In this document: positions 1 through 8,303 of the stretch, piece by piece
Position numbering within the stretch: position 1 is the first letter of the stretch
How the letters are laid out: each line of letters starts with the position of its first letter
NCBI GenBank assembly: GCA_913776245.1
Contig: CAJYLO010000030.1
Location: forward strand, 1 to 50,550
Direction of reading: 5' to 3'
DNA from: an uncultured Chryseobacterium sp.
GTDB taxonomy: Bacteria > Bacteroidota > Bacteroidia > Flavobacteriales > Weeksellaceae
Length of the DNA: 50,550 nucleotides
Notes under the pieces: model-generated
What the model saw: only the letters and a program-made list of their open reading frames with translations
Told to the model about the DNA's origin: nothing
Databases searched by the model: none
Program-made: the position numbers and the translations under genes

Positions 1-115
1 AGAAAAGGGCATTTAATTCTTAATCGGAATATGAATTTTATTCACAGGAATCTTTCAGTTTAATTAAATGCTCTGCTCTTTCTAATGTATTAATTTTTTA
101 CAATACAAATCTAAA

Positions 116-163
116 GGTAGGAATCTCTACAGCTAAGTTTAGATTCCTACCGGAATGACAAAC
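116..163. repeat. Dispersed hairpin repeat (GGTAGGAATCT family), copy 1
   Basis: The arm GGTAGGAATCT (116-126) is the exact reverse complement of AGATTCCTACC (141-151), and CGGAATGACAAA follows. The same arms and the same trailing GGAATGACAAA occur at 49807-49846. In both places a GCAGCCCG-type repeat follows within about 40-50 bases, so the two hairpins look like one composite unit. Confidence 0.7.
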
Positions 164-200
164 TTCGTGGTTATAGCCTTACTGGTTTTATACCGAATCC

Positions 201-285
201 GCAGCCCGGCCTGAGTGGAGCTCATTTTTTGCGGCTGGAAAAGCTTGGCAAAAAATAGCGGGAACGGAGGACGGATTAAGCTGCC
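201..285. repeat. GCAGCCCG...AGCTGCC imperfect-hairpin repeat, copy 1
   Basis: GC-rich block against an AT-rich background. It starts GCAGCCCGGCCTGAGTGGAG and ends GGAGGACGGATTAAGCTGCC, with T- and A-rich arms (TTTTTTGC, GGCAAAAAA) inside that pair. Its reverse complement closely matches 17183-17271, and diverged copies lie at 10906-10988 and 49885-49994. It contains no credible gene. Confidence 0.75.
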
Positions 286-301
286 ATAATTATTCTTCTA
301 T

Positions 302-395
302 TTTATATCAAAATTCACAATTTCATAGGGCTTCACCCTATGCTGTTCATAGCGCCACTTTGTGGCTTGTTTTTACTTTATATCAAAATTCACAA
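302..395. repeat. 19-bp direct duplication flanking a double-hairpin insertion at the paaE 3' end
   Basis: TTTATATCAAAATTCACAA occurs exactly at 302-320 and 377-395. The 56 bases between hold two hairpins: CATAGGG/CCCTATG (324-340) and GCCAC/GTGGC (351-365 area). The second copy contains the last codons of the paaE-like gene. In the first copy the same reading would end Asp-Ile-Lys then TAG, so the insertion seems to have rebuilt the gene end without changing the protein. Apart from this and the two repeats before it, nothing was seen in bases 1-372. Confidence 0.75.
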
Positions 396-1455
396 CCACT
401 TCCTCCGATCTCGGATGCGCCTGGCAAGACAAGATAAATCCTGCCTCGATTTCGTCCGGTTCGAGAGAATAATTGATATCCATTTCTACTTTGCCTTTCT
501 CTAGTTTGCATTTGCACGTGGCACAAACACCGCCTTTGCAAGCGTAAGGCAAATCGGCGCCGTTTTGTAAAGCGGCATCCAAAATCGTTGGTCCGTGATA
601 AGCTAAATCCAATTTTAACGCGGTTGCATCCAATTTCACAGTGACTTTACTAAAATTATCATCAGATTTGTTGATTGCCTGCTCGTGTTCCTTTTTCTTT
701 TCCGCCGAGGCCGCGCTGAAGAATAATTCGAAATGAATTTTCTTGGCTTCAACACCGGATTGGATTAAAGTATCTCTCACACTCAGAATCATTTCTTCCG
801 GTCCGCAAAGGAAAACCTCATCAATTTTTTCTGCCGGAATAATGTTCTTAATAAAAAAATTAGCTTTTTCAGAATTGATTCTTCCGCTCAGCAAATCGGC
901 ATCAGCAACTTCTCGACTGAGAATGTGATAAATGCTCAATCGTTCCATAAAACGGTTTTTCAGAGCTTCGATTTCTTCTTTGAAAATAATCGTTCCTTTA
1001 TTTCTGTTTCCGTAAATCAGAACAAACTGGCTTTGCGGTTCATTTTTTAAAACAGATTTGATGATGGAAATAATTGGTGTAATTCCACTTCCTGCAGCAA
1101 AAGCGACATAAGTTTTTTTGTTTTTCGGGTTGAGTTCTGTGTAGAATTTTCCCATCGGTGGCATCACTTCCAAAACGTCGCCTTCTTTTAGGTTATCATT
1201 CATAAAAGAAGAGAACAGACCTTCAGGAACTTTTTTGACGGCGACTTTCAGTTCGCCTTCGCACGGACTTGCGCAAATCGAATAAGAGCGACGCAATTCC
1301 TGTTTGCCATTCACTTGTCGGAAAGTCAAATATTGTCCCTGTGTGAATTTGAACTGTTCTGCTAATTCTGCAGGAACATCAAAACTCACGGAAACACAAT
1401 CCGGCGTTTCTTTCTTGACTTTTTTTACTTTTAAAGGATGAAAAACTACTGACAT
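373..1455 (-). CDS. paaE: PaaE-like ferredoxin-NADP reductase family oxidoreductase (phenylacetyl-CoA epoxidase reductase subunit)
   Basis: The 360-residue protein has the order seen in PaaE: a flavin-binding barrel with RRSYSI (55-60), an NAD(P)-binding part with GSGITP (122-127) and LCGPEEM (216-222), and a C-terminal plant-type [2Fe-2S] domain with Cys306, Cys311, Cys314 and Cys344. In the family this subunit passes NADPH electrons through FAD and the cluster to the PaaA diiron oxygenase. The next gene upstream on the strand is a TetR regulator 90 bases away. No paaA-D gene is present in the 372 bases downstream, so the epoxidase genes must lie further out or elsewhere. A related hydroxylase reductase cannot be excluded. 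The ATG sits just after a CGCAAAG repeat, which may shape its leader. Confidence 0.85.
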   Translation of the reverse strand: MSVVFHPLKVKKVKKETPDCVSVSFDVPAELAEQFKFTQGQYLTFRQVNGKQELRRSYSICASPCEGELKVAVKKVPEGLFSSFMNDNLKEGDVLEVMPPMGKFYTELNPKNKKTYVAFAAGSGITPIISIIKSVLKNEPQSQFVLIYGNRNKGTIIFKEEIEALKNRFMERLSIYHILSREVADADLLSGRINSEKANFFIKNIIPAEKIDEVFLCGPEEMILSVRDTLIQSGVEAKKIHFELFFSAASAEKKKEHEQAINKSDDNFSKVTVKLDATALKLDLAYHGPTILDAALQNGADLPYACKGGVCATCKCKLEKGKVEMDINYSLEPDEIEAGFILSCQAHPRSEEVVVNFDIK

Positions 1456-1460
1456 TTATT

Positions 1461-1537
1461 TTAACGCAAAGTGCGCAAAGTTTTTTTTTATTTACTATAT
1501 GTTTTTAAGTCCGCAAAGCCGCTTACGCTTAGCTAAG
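1461..1537. repeat. CGCAAAG-rich dispersed repeat, copy 1
   Basis: It begins TTAACGCAAAGTGCGCAAAG and ends CGCTTAGCTAAG, with a T-rich middle and CCGCAAAGCC. It fills the gap between the paaE-like gene and the TetR gene and starts six bases upstream of the paaE ATG. Near copies are at 2151, 9117, 9201 (inverted), 27181 and 49709. Confidence 0.75.
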
Positions 1538-1545
1538 ATTTAAAT

Positions 1546-2142
1546 TTAATCATTCAAACCATTCATTAGCAAGGTTTTCAAATCCTCTTCCAATTCCTGT
1601 GGCGTGATTTCACGGCTTGGTTTGTACCATAATTCTATCCATCGGATTGAAGATAACATTGTGAAAAGCGCCACAGAAACATTCATTTTTTTGAATTCTC
1701 CGTTTTCCATTCCTTTTTCTATGATATTCGCAAAACTTTTTTCGTAGGATTTTCGGATTTGCTTGTATTGATTTTTCTTTTCTTCCGAAAGATATTTCCA
1801 ATCGTTATTCGCTACAGAAACCGATGCCGAATCTTCTATAATCAACTGAACGTGAAGCCCGATAATTGCTCTCAATTTGTCCTGAAAGCTTTGATTCGTG
1901 TTTTCGATTTCCTGCAACTGGGAAATATATTGGTTGGCAATTTTGAAACAAATCAATTCCAGAATTTCGTCTTTGGATTTGATGTGATTGTACATACTTG
2001 CCGCTTCCATTCCGACTTTTTCGGCGAGGTCACGCATACTGGTTCCGCCAAAACCTTTTTCTTTGAAGAGCTTGGCGGCCTCGGATAAAATCAATTCTTT
2101 TTTATTGATTTTTATTTTGTTTGGAAGTATTTCTGTTTCCAT
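1546..2142 (-). CDS. TetR/AcrR family transcriptional regulator
   Basis: The 198-residue protein opens with a TetR-type helix-turn-helix at about residues 15-60 (AAKLFKEKGF, TSMRDLAEKVGM, ASMYNHIKSK), followed by an all-helical ligand-binding half. TetR proteins usually repress and are released by a small ligand. It lies between a paaE-like reductase and a 2-oxoacid dehydrogenase E1, all on the minus strand, so a CoA-thioester or aromatic/branched-chain catabolite is a plausible ligand; that is inference. A 20-bp palindrome at 4443-4462 upstream of the E1 gene is the best operator candidate. ATG at 2142 was chosen; a CGCAAAG repeat starts nine bases upstream of it. Confidence 0.88.
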   Translation of the reverse strand: METEILPNKIKINKKELILSEAAKLFKEKGFGGTSMRDLAEKVGMEAASMYNHIKSKDEILELICFKIANQYISQLQEIENTNQSFQDKLRAIIGLHVQLIIEDSASVSVANNDWKYLSEEKKNQYKQIRKSYEKSFANIIEKGMENGEFKKMNVSVALFTMLSSIRWIELWYKPSREITPQELEEDLKTLLMNGLND

Positions 2143-2150
2143 ATTATATT

Positions 2151-2230
2151 TTAACGCAAAGTGCGCAAAGATTTTTTGATATTATTGAAAATATTTTTAA
2201 GGTTCGCAAAGGCGCTTACGCTCAGCTAAG
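2151..2230. repeat. CGCAAAG-rich dispersed repeat, copy 2
   Basis: It opens TTAACGCAAAGTGCGCAAAG, the same 20 bases as copy 1, and ends GCGCTTACGCTCAGCTAAG. It lies directly upstream of the TetR ATG in the same orientation relative to the gene as copy 1 to paaE. Confidence 0.75.
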
Positions 2231-2249
2231 TTTTGAATTAGTATTTAAA

Positions 2250-2284
2250 AACTATCAACTGACAACCAAAAACTATCAACTAAT
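2250..2284. repeat. Seven-base-period array (AACTATC type)
   Basis: Five consecutive heptads: AACTATC, AACTGAC, AACCAAA, AACTATC, AACTAAT. The stop codon of the E1 gene (2280-2282, minus strand) lies inside the array. Its reverse complement closely matches the array at 18322-18349. Confidence 0.75.
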
Positions 2285-4361
2285 ATCTCAACAATTGTTC
2301 TATTTCTTTAATTAATTTTTCTGTGTTCGGCAGCATTTCCTTCTCCAATTCAGAATTGATAGGAATTGCAGGAAGATTTTTTGCCCCAACCACTTTTACC
2401 GGCGCATCAAGATGTCTGAAGCAGTTCTCATTGATTCTCGCTGCCAAACTTTGTGCAAAGCTATTATTGACAGGTTCTTCTGTCAAAACGATGCATCGGT
2501 TATGTTTTTTCACACTCTCGAAAACTCGATTTTCATCCAAAGGTGCGAGTGTTCTTAAATCTATAATTTCGATTTGATTGTTAAATTCTTTCGCTGCATT
2601 CGAAGCCCAATAAACGCCCATTCCATAAGTAATGATGGTTAAAGTTGGTTTGTTTTGCTGATTTTCGCAAAGCAAAACTTCTCGGGCTTTTCCGAACGGA
2701 ATAATGTAATCTTCGTCCGGTTCAATCGTTTTTGCAGCTTCGGTTCCTTCGATTTTTGACCAATACAATCCTTTGTGCTCCAGCATCACAACCGGATTCG
2801 GGTCATAGAAAGCTGCTTTCATCAAACCTTTCAAATCCGCACCTGTTGAAGGATAAGCGATTTTGATGCCTTTGATATTGCACAAAACACTTTCTACAGA
2901 ACTCGAATGATAAGGACCTCCGCTTCCGTAAGCACCAATCGGAACACGCAAAATCATTGAAACCGGCCATTTTCCATTCGACAAATAATAGCTTCTGGAA
3001 ACTTCGGTAAATAACTGGTTCAAACCTGGCCAAATGTAATCTGCAAACTGAACTTCGACAATTGGTTTCAGTCCAACGGCGCTCATTCCGACGGTTGAAC
3101 CTACGATAAATGCTTCCTGAATAGGTGTGTTGAAAACTCTTTTTTCTCCGAATTGCGCAGCTAAAGTAATCGCTTCACGGAAAACGCCACCTAATCTCAA
3201 ACCGACATCTTGACCGTACAATAAGGCTTCCGGATGTTTTTGCATTAATTCTCTGATAGCGAACAAGGCACAATCTACCATTACAGTCGGAATCTTTCCA
3301 CTTGGAGAACGTTCTCCTTTTTCCTCGGTGATTGGCGTTGGTGCAAAATCGTTTGTCAATGCGTCTTCCGGTTTCGGGTCTTCCGATAGAACTGCATTTT
3401 CAAAATCGGTTCTAACCAATTCCTGAATCTCCTTTTCTATAAATTCAATTTCAGAATCGTCTATGCTGAATTCTGAAAGTTTATTTCTTAATTTGATTAA
3501 TGGGTCATTCTTTGCGCACTCTTCCAAATCATCACGATACCATTCTTTTCTAACGCCAGAAGTGTGGTGATTGAGCAGCGGAACTTTGGCGTGAATGAGC
3601 ATTGGTCGTCTTTCTTCACGGATGATTCTGATGCATTCTTTTACGGTTTCGTAAGACTTGATAAAATCTGTTCCGTCAATTGTCCTCGTTTCAATGCCGT
3701 TGAAACCTTGCATATATTCTGTGATATCCTGCGCCCGGATTTCTTTGGCGTTGGCAGAAATATCCCATTCATTATCCTGAACCAGATATAAAATTGGCAA
3801 CTGTTTGAGCGCAGCCATCTGGAATGCTTCAGAAACTTCGCCTTCTGTACAGCTTGCATCACCGAGCGAGCAGACTGCGATTGGCTTTTCCTCAAGGTTT
3901 TCAGCAATTCCTGTTTCTTCTTTATATTTTATTCCCATTGCAATTCCAGTGGTCGGAATCGCTTGCATTCCTGTTCCGGAACTTTGGTGAATCATTTTCG
4001 GAAAATCATCTCTTCGCAAACTTGGATGTGAATAATAAGTTCTTCCACCGGAAAACGGATCATCTTTTTTGGCTAAAAGCTGGAGCATCAATTCGTAAGG
4101 CGTCAATCCGACACCCAACAAAATCGAATCATCCCTATAATAAGGACTCACAAAATCCTCTGGCAACAATTGCATTCCTACAGCCAGTTGAATAGCCTCG
4201 TGTCCGCGGGAAGTAGCGTGAACGTACTTGGAAGTGATCTTTTTTTCCTGTTCGAACAAATCGCTCATCGTCTTGGCCGTAAACATCAGACGATAAGCCT
4301 TTTTCAGTAAATCAGTCAGGCTAATTTCTTTGTTTAAAAAATGTTTTTCAGTGATTTGCAT
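2280..4361 (-). CDS. Fused 2-oxoacid dehydrogenase E1 component, alpha and beta subunits (branched-chain type)
   Basis: About 693 residues carry both E1 halves in one chain. The N-terminal alpha part has the thiamine-diphosphate motif starting GDASCTEGE and ending at the Asn of LVQDNEWDIS (about 167-204). The beta part starts near residue 355 and includes ALLYGQDVG and the transketolase-like pyrimidine-binding region (EAFIVGSTVGMS). The enzyme decarboxylates a 2-oxoacid and passes the acyl group to lipoyl-E2; E2 and E3 are not in the window. Fused E1 of this kind is common in Bacteroidota and usually named 2-oxoisovalerate dehydrogenase; substrate is not proven. The ATG at 4361 is preferred over an in-frame TTG at 4382. 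The palindrome at 4443-4462 lies about 80 bases upstream, suggesting TetR control. Confidence 0.85.
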   Translation of the reverse strand: MQITEKHFLNKEISLTDLLKKAYRLMFTAKTMSDLFEQEKKITSKYVHATSRGHEAIQLAVGMQLLPEDFVSPYYRDDSILLGVGLTPYELMLQLLAKKDDPFSGGRTYYSHPSLRRDDFPKMIHQSSGTGMQAIPTTGIAMGIKYKEETGIAENLEEKPIAVCSLGDASCTEGEVSEAFQMAALKQLPILYLVQDNEWDISANAKEIRAQDITEYMQGFNGIETRTIDGTDFIKSYETVKECIRIIREERRPMLIHAKVPLLNHHTSGVRKEWYRDDLEECAKNDPLIKLRNKLSEFSIDDSEIEFIEKEIQELVRTDFENAVLSEDPKPEDALTNDFAPTPITEEKGERSPSGKIPTVMVDCALFAIRELMQKHPEALLYGQDVGLRLGGVFREAITLAAQFGEKRVFNTPIQEAFIVGSTVGMSAVGLKPIVEVQFADYIWPGLNQLFTEVSRSYYLSNGKWPVSMILRVPIGAYGSGGPYHSSSVESVLCNIKGIKIAYPSTGADLKGLMKAAFYDPNPVVMLEHKGLYWSKIEGTEAAKTIEPDEDYIIPFGKAREVLLCENQQNKPTLTIITYGMGVYWASNAAKEFNNQIEIIDLRTLAPLDENRVFESVKKHNRCIVLTEEPVNNSFAQSLAARINENCFRHLDAPVKVVGAKNLPAIPINSELEKEMLPNTEKLIKEIEQLLRY

Positions 4362-4442
4362 ATTTAAACATTTGACATTCAATCCATTATTCTCAGTTTG
4401 GGTAGATCGAATGTGATTGATTCAAAAATACACTTTTTTATT

Positions 4443-4462
4443 TAACTAACAAATGTTAGTTA
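4443..4462. promoter_or_regulatory. Perfect palindrome, candidate TetR operator
   Basis: TAACTAACA (4443-4451), two central A, then TGTTAGTTA (4454-4462): nine-base arms with no mismatch. It sits in the 192-base divergent gap between the E1 gene (minus) and the lipoprotein gene (plus). Size and symmetry suit a TetR dimer and the nearest regulator gene is the TetR at 1546-2142. Binding is inferred. Confidence 0.55.
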
Positions 4463-4528
4463 GTTTTTATCGTTGTTAAAATTATTTAAGAAAATTTGAG
4501 CTTTTACAAAATAAAAATTTAAATTTTG

Positions 4529-4536
4529 TAGTTTTG
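4529..4536 (+). promoter_or_regulatory. Candidate -7 box TAGTTTTG
   Basis: Fits the Bacteroidota -7 consensus TAnnTTTG and ends 17 bases before the ATG at 4554. No good TTG -33 element at standard spacing was seen. Confidence 0.5.
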
Positions 4537-4553
4537 AAGATTAAACGATATAA

Positions 4554-5939
4554 ATGAAAATTAAAATACTTTTTGGAATTGCATTTTGGACACTTTTACT
4601 TTTAGGCGCCTGCAACCGCGACGATATTACATTTGAGTCGCCAAGTCAGCTTCTGCGTTTCTCTACCGACACCGTTTTTTGTGATACGGTTTATAACCAG
4701 ATGCGTTCGGAAACCTATGCCGTAAAGGTTTATAATAATGAAAATAAAGATGTCCTGATTCCAAAAATTGCGCTTGAAGGTGGAAATTCTTCACTTTATA
4801 GAATTAATGTAGATGGAAAAACCGGAACAAGTTTCCAAAATGTGGCTTTGAGAAAAAAAGACAGCCTTTATGTTTTCGTAGAAATTGCGCCTGTTGCCAA
4901 TGCTCCGGAAGCTATTGCTGAAGACAAAGTAGTTTTCAACACACCGGCTGGAGAACAGAAAGTGACACTTTTCTCAGTTGTTCAGGATGCTGAGTATTTT
5001 ATCCAAACCGGAGATAATCCTGTAACAATTAACGAAAATACAACTTGGACTAAAGACAAAGTAAAAGTAATTTTCGGCAACCTGAATGTTGCTGAAGGTA
5101 AAACTTTGACAATGGAGAAAGGGACTAAAATCTATTTCCGGAAAAACAGCGGAATGAACTTTATGAAAAATTCCGGACTAACCGTTAATGGTGCTTTGGG
5201 CGAAGAGGTCATTTTCCGGGGCGACAGAAGCGACACGAAATACGACACGCTTCCTGCCAACTGGAACGGCATCAAAATGGAAGAAGGCTCACTTCTGAAA
5301 ATGAATTATGCCCGGGTTTTTGGCGGTAATGTCGGATTACAGCTAAAAAAGAATGATGCAACCATCAACAATTCTATTTTCCATACCTTTCAGAATGTTG
5401 GTATTTATGCGATCCATTCTTCGCAATTTACGGCAAACAATGTGGTAATGAATAATTGCGGCGAAGCTGATCTTGCAATCGCAAGCGGTGGCACTTACAA
5501 CCTTAATTACTGTACGCTTGCCAATTATTGGAATCTTAATCCATCAATGTCGGCTTTAGGGATTTATGCTAGTAACGTATATCAGAGTGGTGACGAATTA
5601 ATTGCCGGAAATCCTATTTTGAATGTTAATAACTCTATTATTTATGGCGACATTCCGGATATGATTTCCTACTCAAAAACTGAAGGCGGAAGCTTTACAG
5701 CCAATATCAATAATTCTCTTTTGAAGATTTCTTCAAATGCAGGATTTAATCCGATTGGTCAAAATATTATCAAAAATGAAGACCCAAAATTCCAGAATTA
5801 TTTTACTCAGAAAATGAATCTTAGAGTGAAAACTGATTCGCCGGCAAGAGGAAAAGGAGTTGGGACAAATAATGTTACTGCAATAGATATCGCTGGTAAT
5901 CCTAGAACTGGTCCTCTCACAATTGGAGCTTATCAATAA
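4554..5939 (+). CDS. Predicted beta-helix lipoprotein
   Basis: A 461-residue protein with a lipoprotein signal: hydrophobic start, then LLLGACNRDD, a lipobox with Cys20. An Ig-like N-terminal part (about 40-150) is followed by stretches rich in Asn and short hydrophobic strands (about 170-430) typical of right-handed parallel beta-helix proteins. It ends with SPARGKGVG and IDIAGNPRTG, wording common near the end of such Bacteroidota surface proteins. Substrate or role is unknown. Its TAA stop overlaps the ATG of the next gene by one base (TAATG), implying translational coupling with a MazG-like enzyme, an odd functional pairing. Confidence 0.75.
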   Translation: MKIKILFGIAFWTLLLLGACNRDDITFESPSQLLRFSTDTVFCDTVYNQMRSETYAVKVYNNENKDVLIPKIALEGGNSSLYRINVDGKTGTSFQNVALRKKDSLYVFVEIAPVANAPEAIAEDKVVFNTPAGEQKVTLFSVVQDAEYFIQTGDNPVTINENTTWTKDKVKVIFGNLNVAEGKTLTMEKGTKIYFRKNSGMNFMKNSGLTVNGALGEEVIFRGDRSDTKYDTLPANWNGIKMEEGSLLKMNYARVFGGNVGLQLKKNDATINNSIFHTFQNVGIYAIHSSQFTANNVVMNNCGEADLAIASGGTYNLNYCTLANYWNLNPSMSALGIYASNVYQSGDELIAGNPILNVNNSIIYGDIPDMISYSKTEGGSFTANINNSLLKISSNAGFNPIGQNIIKNEDPKFQNYFTQKMNLRVKTDSPARGKGVGTNNVTAIDIAGNPRTGPLTIGAYQ

Positions 5940-6265
5940 TGGAAATCACAAATCTCCAAACTCAGGTTGATGAATGGATAAAAACCATTGGCGTCCGCTA
6001 CTTCAATGAGCTGACCAATATGGCTTTGCTGACAGAAGAAGTAGGCGAAGTTGCGAGGATCATCGCCAGAAGATATGGTGAGCAGTCAGAAAAAGAATCC
6101 GACAAATCCAAAGATTTGGGTGAAGAATTGGCTGATGTTCTTTTTGTAACACTTTGCTTAGCTAATCAAACTGGGACGGATTTGCAATCAGCCTTCGATA
6201 AAAAAATGAAAGTCAAAACTGATCGGGACAAAGACCGGCATCAGAATAATGAAAAATTAAAATAG
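5939..6265 (+). CDS. MazG-like nucleotide pyrophosphohydrolase
   Basis: The 108-residue protein matches the short MazG/dUTPase-like all-alpha NTP pyrophosphohydrolases. It has the metal-binding pattern ExxE...ExxD: EEVGEVAR (about 29-36) and GEELADVLF (about 61-69). Such enzymes hydrolyse (d)NTPs to the monophosphate and pyrophosphate, often to clear non-canonical nucleotides; the substrate here is not determined. It overlaps the preceding lipoprotein stop by one base and is followed by aroA after a 72-base gap that starts with a heptad array. Confidence 0.85.
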   Translation: MEITNLQTQVDEWIKTIGVRYFNELTNMALLTEEVGEVARIIARRYGEQSEKESDKSKDLGEELADVLFVTLCLANQTGTDLQSAFDKKMKVKTDRDKDRHQNNEKLK

Positions 6266-6267
6266 TG

Positions 6268-6295
6268 AGAAGTCAGATATAAAAAGTCAGAAGTT
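6268..6295. repeat. Seven-base-period array (AGAAGTC type)
   Basis: Four heptads: AGAAGTC, AGATATA, AAAAGTC, AGAAGTT, starting two bases after the MazG stop codon. Confidence 0.6.
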
Positions 6296-6337
6296 TTATT
6301 GATATTTTACATTTTACTTTTCACATCTCGCAAAACT

Positions 6338-7555
6338 ATGATTATAAAAAAGTCTGAACTTATAGACGGAAAAAATATTCAAATTACCGGTTCGAAAAGT
6401 ATTTCGAACCGTCTTTTGATTTTAGGGAAATTGTTTGGAAATATTGATATGCTCAATCTTTCCAATTCTCAGGACACCACTTTGCTGAAAAAAGCTTTGG
6501 AATCCGACTCAGAAACTATTGACATTCACCACGCTGGAACGGCGATGCGATTTCTGACTTCTTATTATTCCATTTTTGAAGGCAGAAAAACCATTTTGAC
6601 AGGTTCCGACCGAATGAAAAACCGTCCTATCAAATCTTTGGTGGATGCACTTCAATCGCTTGGTGCAGACATTACTTATCTTGAAAAAGAAGGTTTTCCG
6701 CCGTTGCAAATCATCGGAAAGAAGATTGAAAATAATTTGGTTAAAATCTCAGCCAATGTTTCCAGCCAGTTTTTGACGTCTTTGATTTTAATCGGAGGGA
6801 AGTTGGAAAACGGATTGACTTTGGAATTAGAAGGTGAAATAACATCAAGACCTTATCTCGAAATGACATTGAAAATCCTGAACGAAATCGGAATCAAATC
6901 TCATTTTGCAGAAAACAGCATTGAAATCGTTTCGCACAAAAACAACATCAGAACAGAACATTATGAAGTAGAAAGCGACTGGTCTTCCGCATCTTATTTT
7001 TATTCTTTGTGTGCCATCGGCAGAAAATCAATCACTTTGAAAAGTTATCACACTTTATCTTTGCAGGGCGACAGTGTGATTAAGGAAATCTACTGGAAAT
7101 ATTTCGGAATCAACACCGTTTCGGATTATGCGGAAAACTCAATCTCGCTTTTACCAGAACCCGCTTTTGAATATCCTGAATTGATTACGCTTAATATGAA
7201 CGATTGTCCGGATATTGCGCAAACGCTTTGTGTAACAGCAGCAGCTCTTAAAATTCCTTTCGTGATTACAGGACTTCATACTCTGAAAGTGAAAGAAACC
7301 GACCGATTGGTTGCGCTTCAGAATGAGTTATTGAAAATCGGGGCAAAAACGCATATCACGGTTGATAAAATCGAATCTTGTGAATTTATAGAGCCTGAAG
7401 ATAATATTTCTATCGCAACTTATAACGACCACAGAATGGCGATGGCTTTTGCGCCGTTTGCTTTGGTTAAGGAACTTAATATAGAGAACGAAGAAGTAGT
7501 TGAAAAGTCTTATCCTGAATTTTGGGAGGATTTTGCGGAGGTAACGAATCAATAA
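6338..7555 (+). CDS. aroA: 3-phosphoshikimate 1-carboxyvinyltransferase (EPSP synthase)
   Basis: About 405 residues. It transfers the enolpyruvyl group of PEP to shikimate 3-phosphate in the shikimate pathway. Visible family marks are GSKSISNRLLIL near the N terminus, HAGTAMRFLT (the NAGT-type loop), SDRMKNRPIKSL, DCPDIAQTLCVTAA and the late KETDRL and YNDHRMAMAFA motifs. The longest frame starts at 6299, but the first 13 residues are unlike the family and run through spacer sequence; ATG at 6338 (MIIKKSEL) is the likely start. Adjacent genes do not form an aromatic amino acid operon. Confidence 0.93.
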   Translation: MIIKKSELIDGKNIQITGSKSISNRLLILGKLFGNIDMLNLSNSQDTTLLKKALESDSETIDIHHAGTAMRFLTSYYSIFEGRKTILTGSDRMKNRPIKSLVDALQSLGADITYLEKEGFPPLQIIGKKIENNLVKISANVSSQFLTSLILIGGKLENGLTLELEGEITSRPYLEMTLKILNEIGIKSHFAENSIEIVSHKNNIRTEHYEVESDWSSASYFYSLCAIGRKSITLKSYHTLSLQGDSVIKEIYWKYFGINTVSDYAENSISLLPEPAFEYPELITLNMNDCPDIAQTLCVTAAALKIPFVITGLHTLKVKETDRLVALQNELLKIGAKTHITVDKIESCEFIEPEDNISIATYNDHRMAMAFAPFALVKELNIENEEVVEKSYPEFWEDFAEVTNQ

Positions 7556-7595
7556 CTAAGAAAATTTGACTCAATTTTGAGATTTTAAAATTACT

Positions 7596-7603
7596 TATCT
7601 TTG
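7596..7603 (+). promoter_or_regulatory. Candidate -7 box TATCTTTG
   Basis: TAnnTTTG match ending 35 bases before the ATG at 7639; a TTG lies 16 bases upstream of the box (7577-7579), slightly short of usual spacing. Confidence 0.5.
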
Positions 7604-7638
7604 TTATTACTAAACTTTTAATTTCTAAAAACAATGTT

Positions 7639-8217
7639 ATGGAAATTACAAATATCAATCAATTAGACCTTAACAAAACTTATACTTTTGCGGATTATCT
7701 GATGTGGAGATTCAAAGAAAGGGTTGAACTCATCAAAGGTAAAATCCTAAGAATGAGTCCTGCTCCAGCTCCCAATCATCAGAGAATTTCACAAAAAATC
7801 AATCAAAAACTTTATCCGTTTTTTGAAAATACGCCTTGCGAACTATTTTATGCGCCTTTTGATGTACGTCTACCCAATAAAAGTGGGGAAATCCTGACCG
7901 TTGTCCAGCCAGATTTGTGCGTGATTTGTGACCGAACAAAAATTGACGACAAAGGTTGCCTTGGCGCACCGGATTTAGTAATCGAAATCCTTTCTCCTGG
8001 CAATTCTAAAAAAGAAATGAATCTGAAATTCAGTTTGTATGAAGAATCTGGCGTTTCGGAATATTGGGTGGTAGATTCCAGCGAAAAATTTATCCTGATT
8101 TACAGTTTAGAAAATGGAGAATACATCAGCCGTAAACCAGTTGCAGACGGAGAAATACTTCAGTCAATTAAATTCCCAGACTTAAAATTTTCTACGGAGA
8201 ATTTGTATGAATTTTAG
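7639..8217 (+). CDS. Uma2 family (DUF820) putative PD-(D/E)XK nuclease-like protein
   Basis: The 192-residue protein has the DUF820/Uma2 layout: an opening YTFADYLMW, a helix with ELIKGKILRMSPAPAP and NHQRIS, then VQPDLCVICD and the core GAPDLVIEILSPGNS (Asp...Glu...) near residues 112-126, and YEESGVSEYWVVD. These folds relate to restriction-type endonucleases. Family members are widespread and largely uncharacterised, and no restriction or defence gene sits beside it, so its role is unknown. It has its own -7 box and looks monocistronic. Confidence 0.82.
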   Translation: MEITNINQLDLNKTYTFADYLMWRFKERVELIKGKILRMSPAPAPNHQRISQKINQKLYPFFENTPCELFYAPFDVRLPNKSGEILTVVQPDLCVICDRTKIDDKGCLGAPDLVIEILSPGNSKKEMNLKFSLYEESGVSEYWVVDSSEKFILIYSLENGEYISRKPVADGEILQSIKFPDLKFSTENLYEF

Positions 8218-8303
8218 TGATAATAATATTTTGAATCATTTAACTTTGCCAAAATTGGCAAAGTTTTATTTTGTAGAAAAACTTTTAATTAAAAAACTAA
8301 ACA

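Noticed and set aside
7639..8217. Restriction or defence system around the Uma2-like nuclease
   Set aside because: No methyltransferase, helicase or other defence gene next to it; neighbours are aroA and an SDR.
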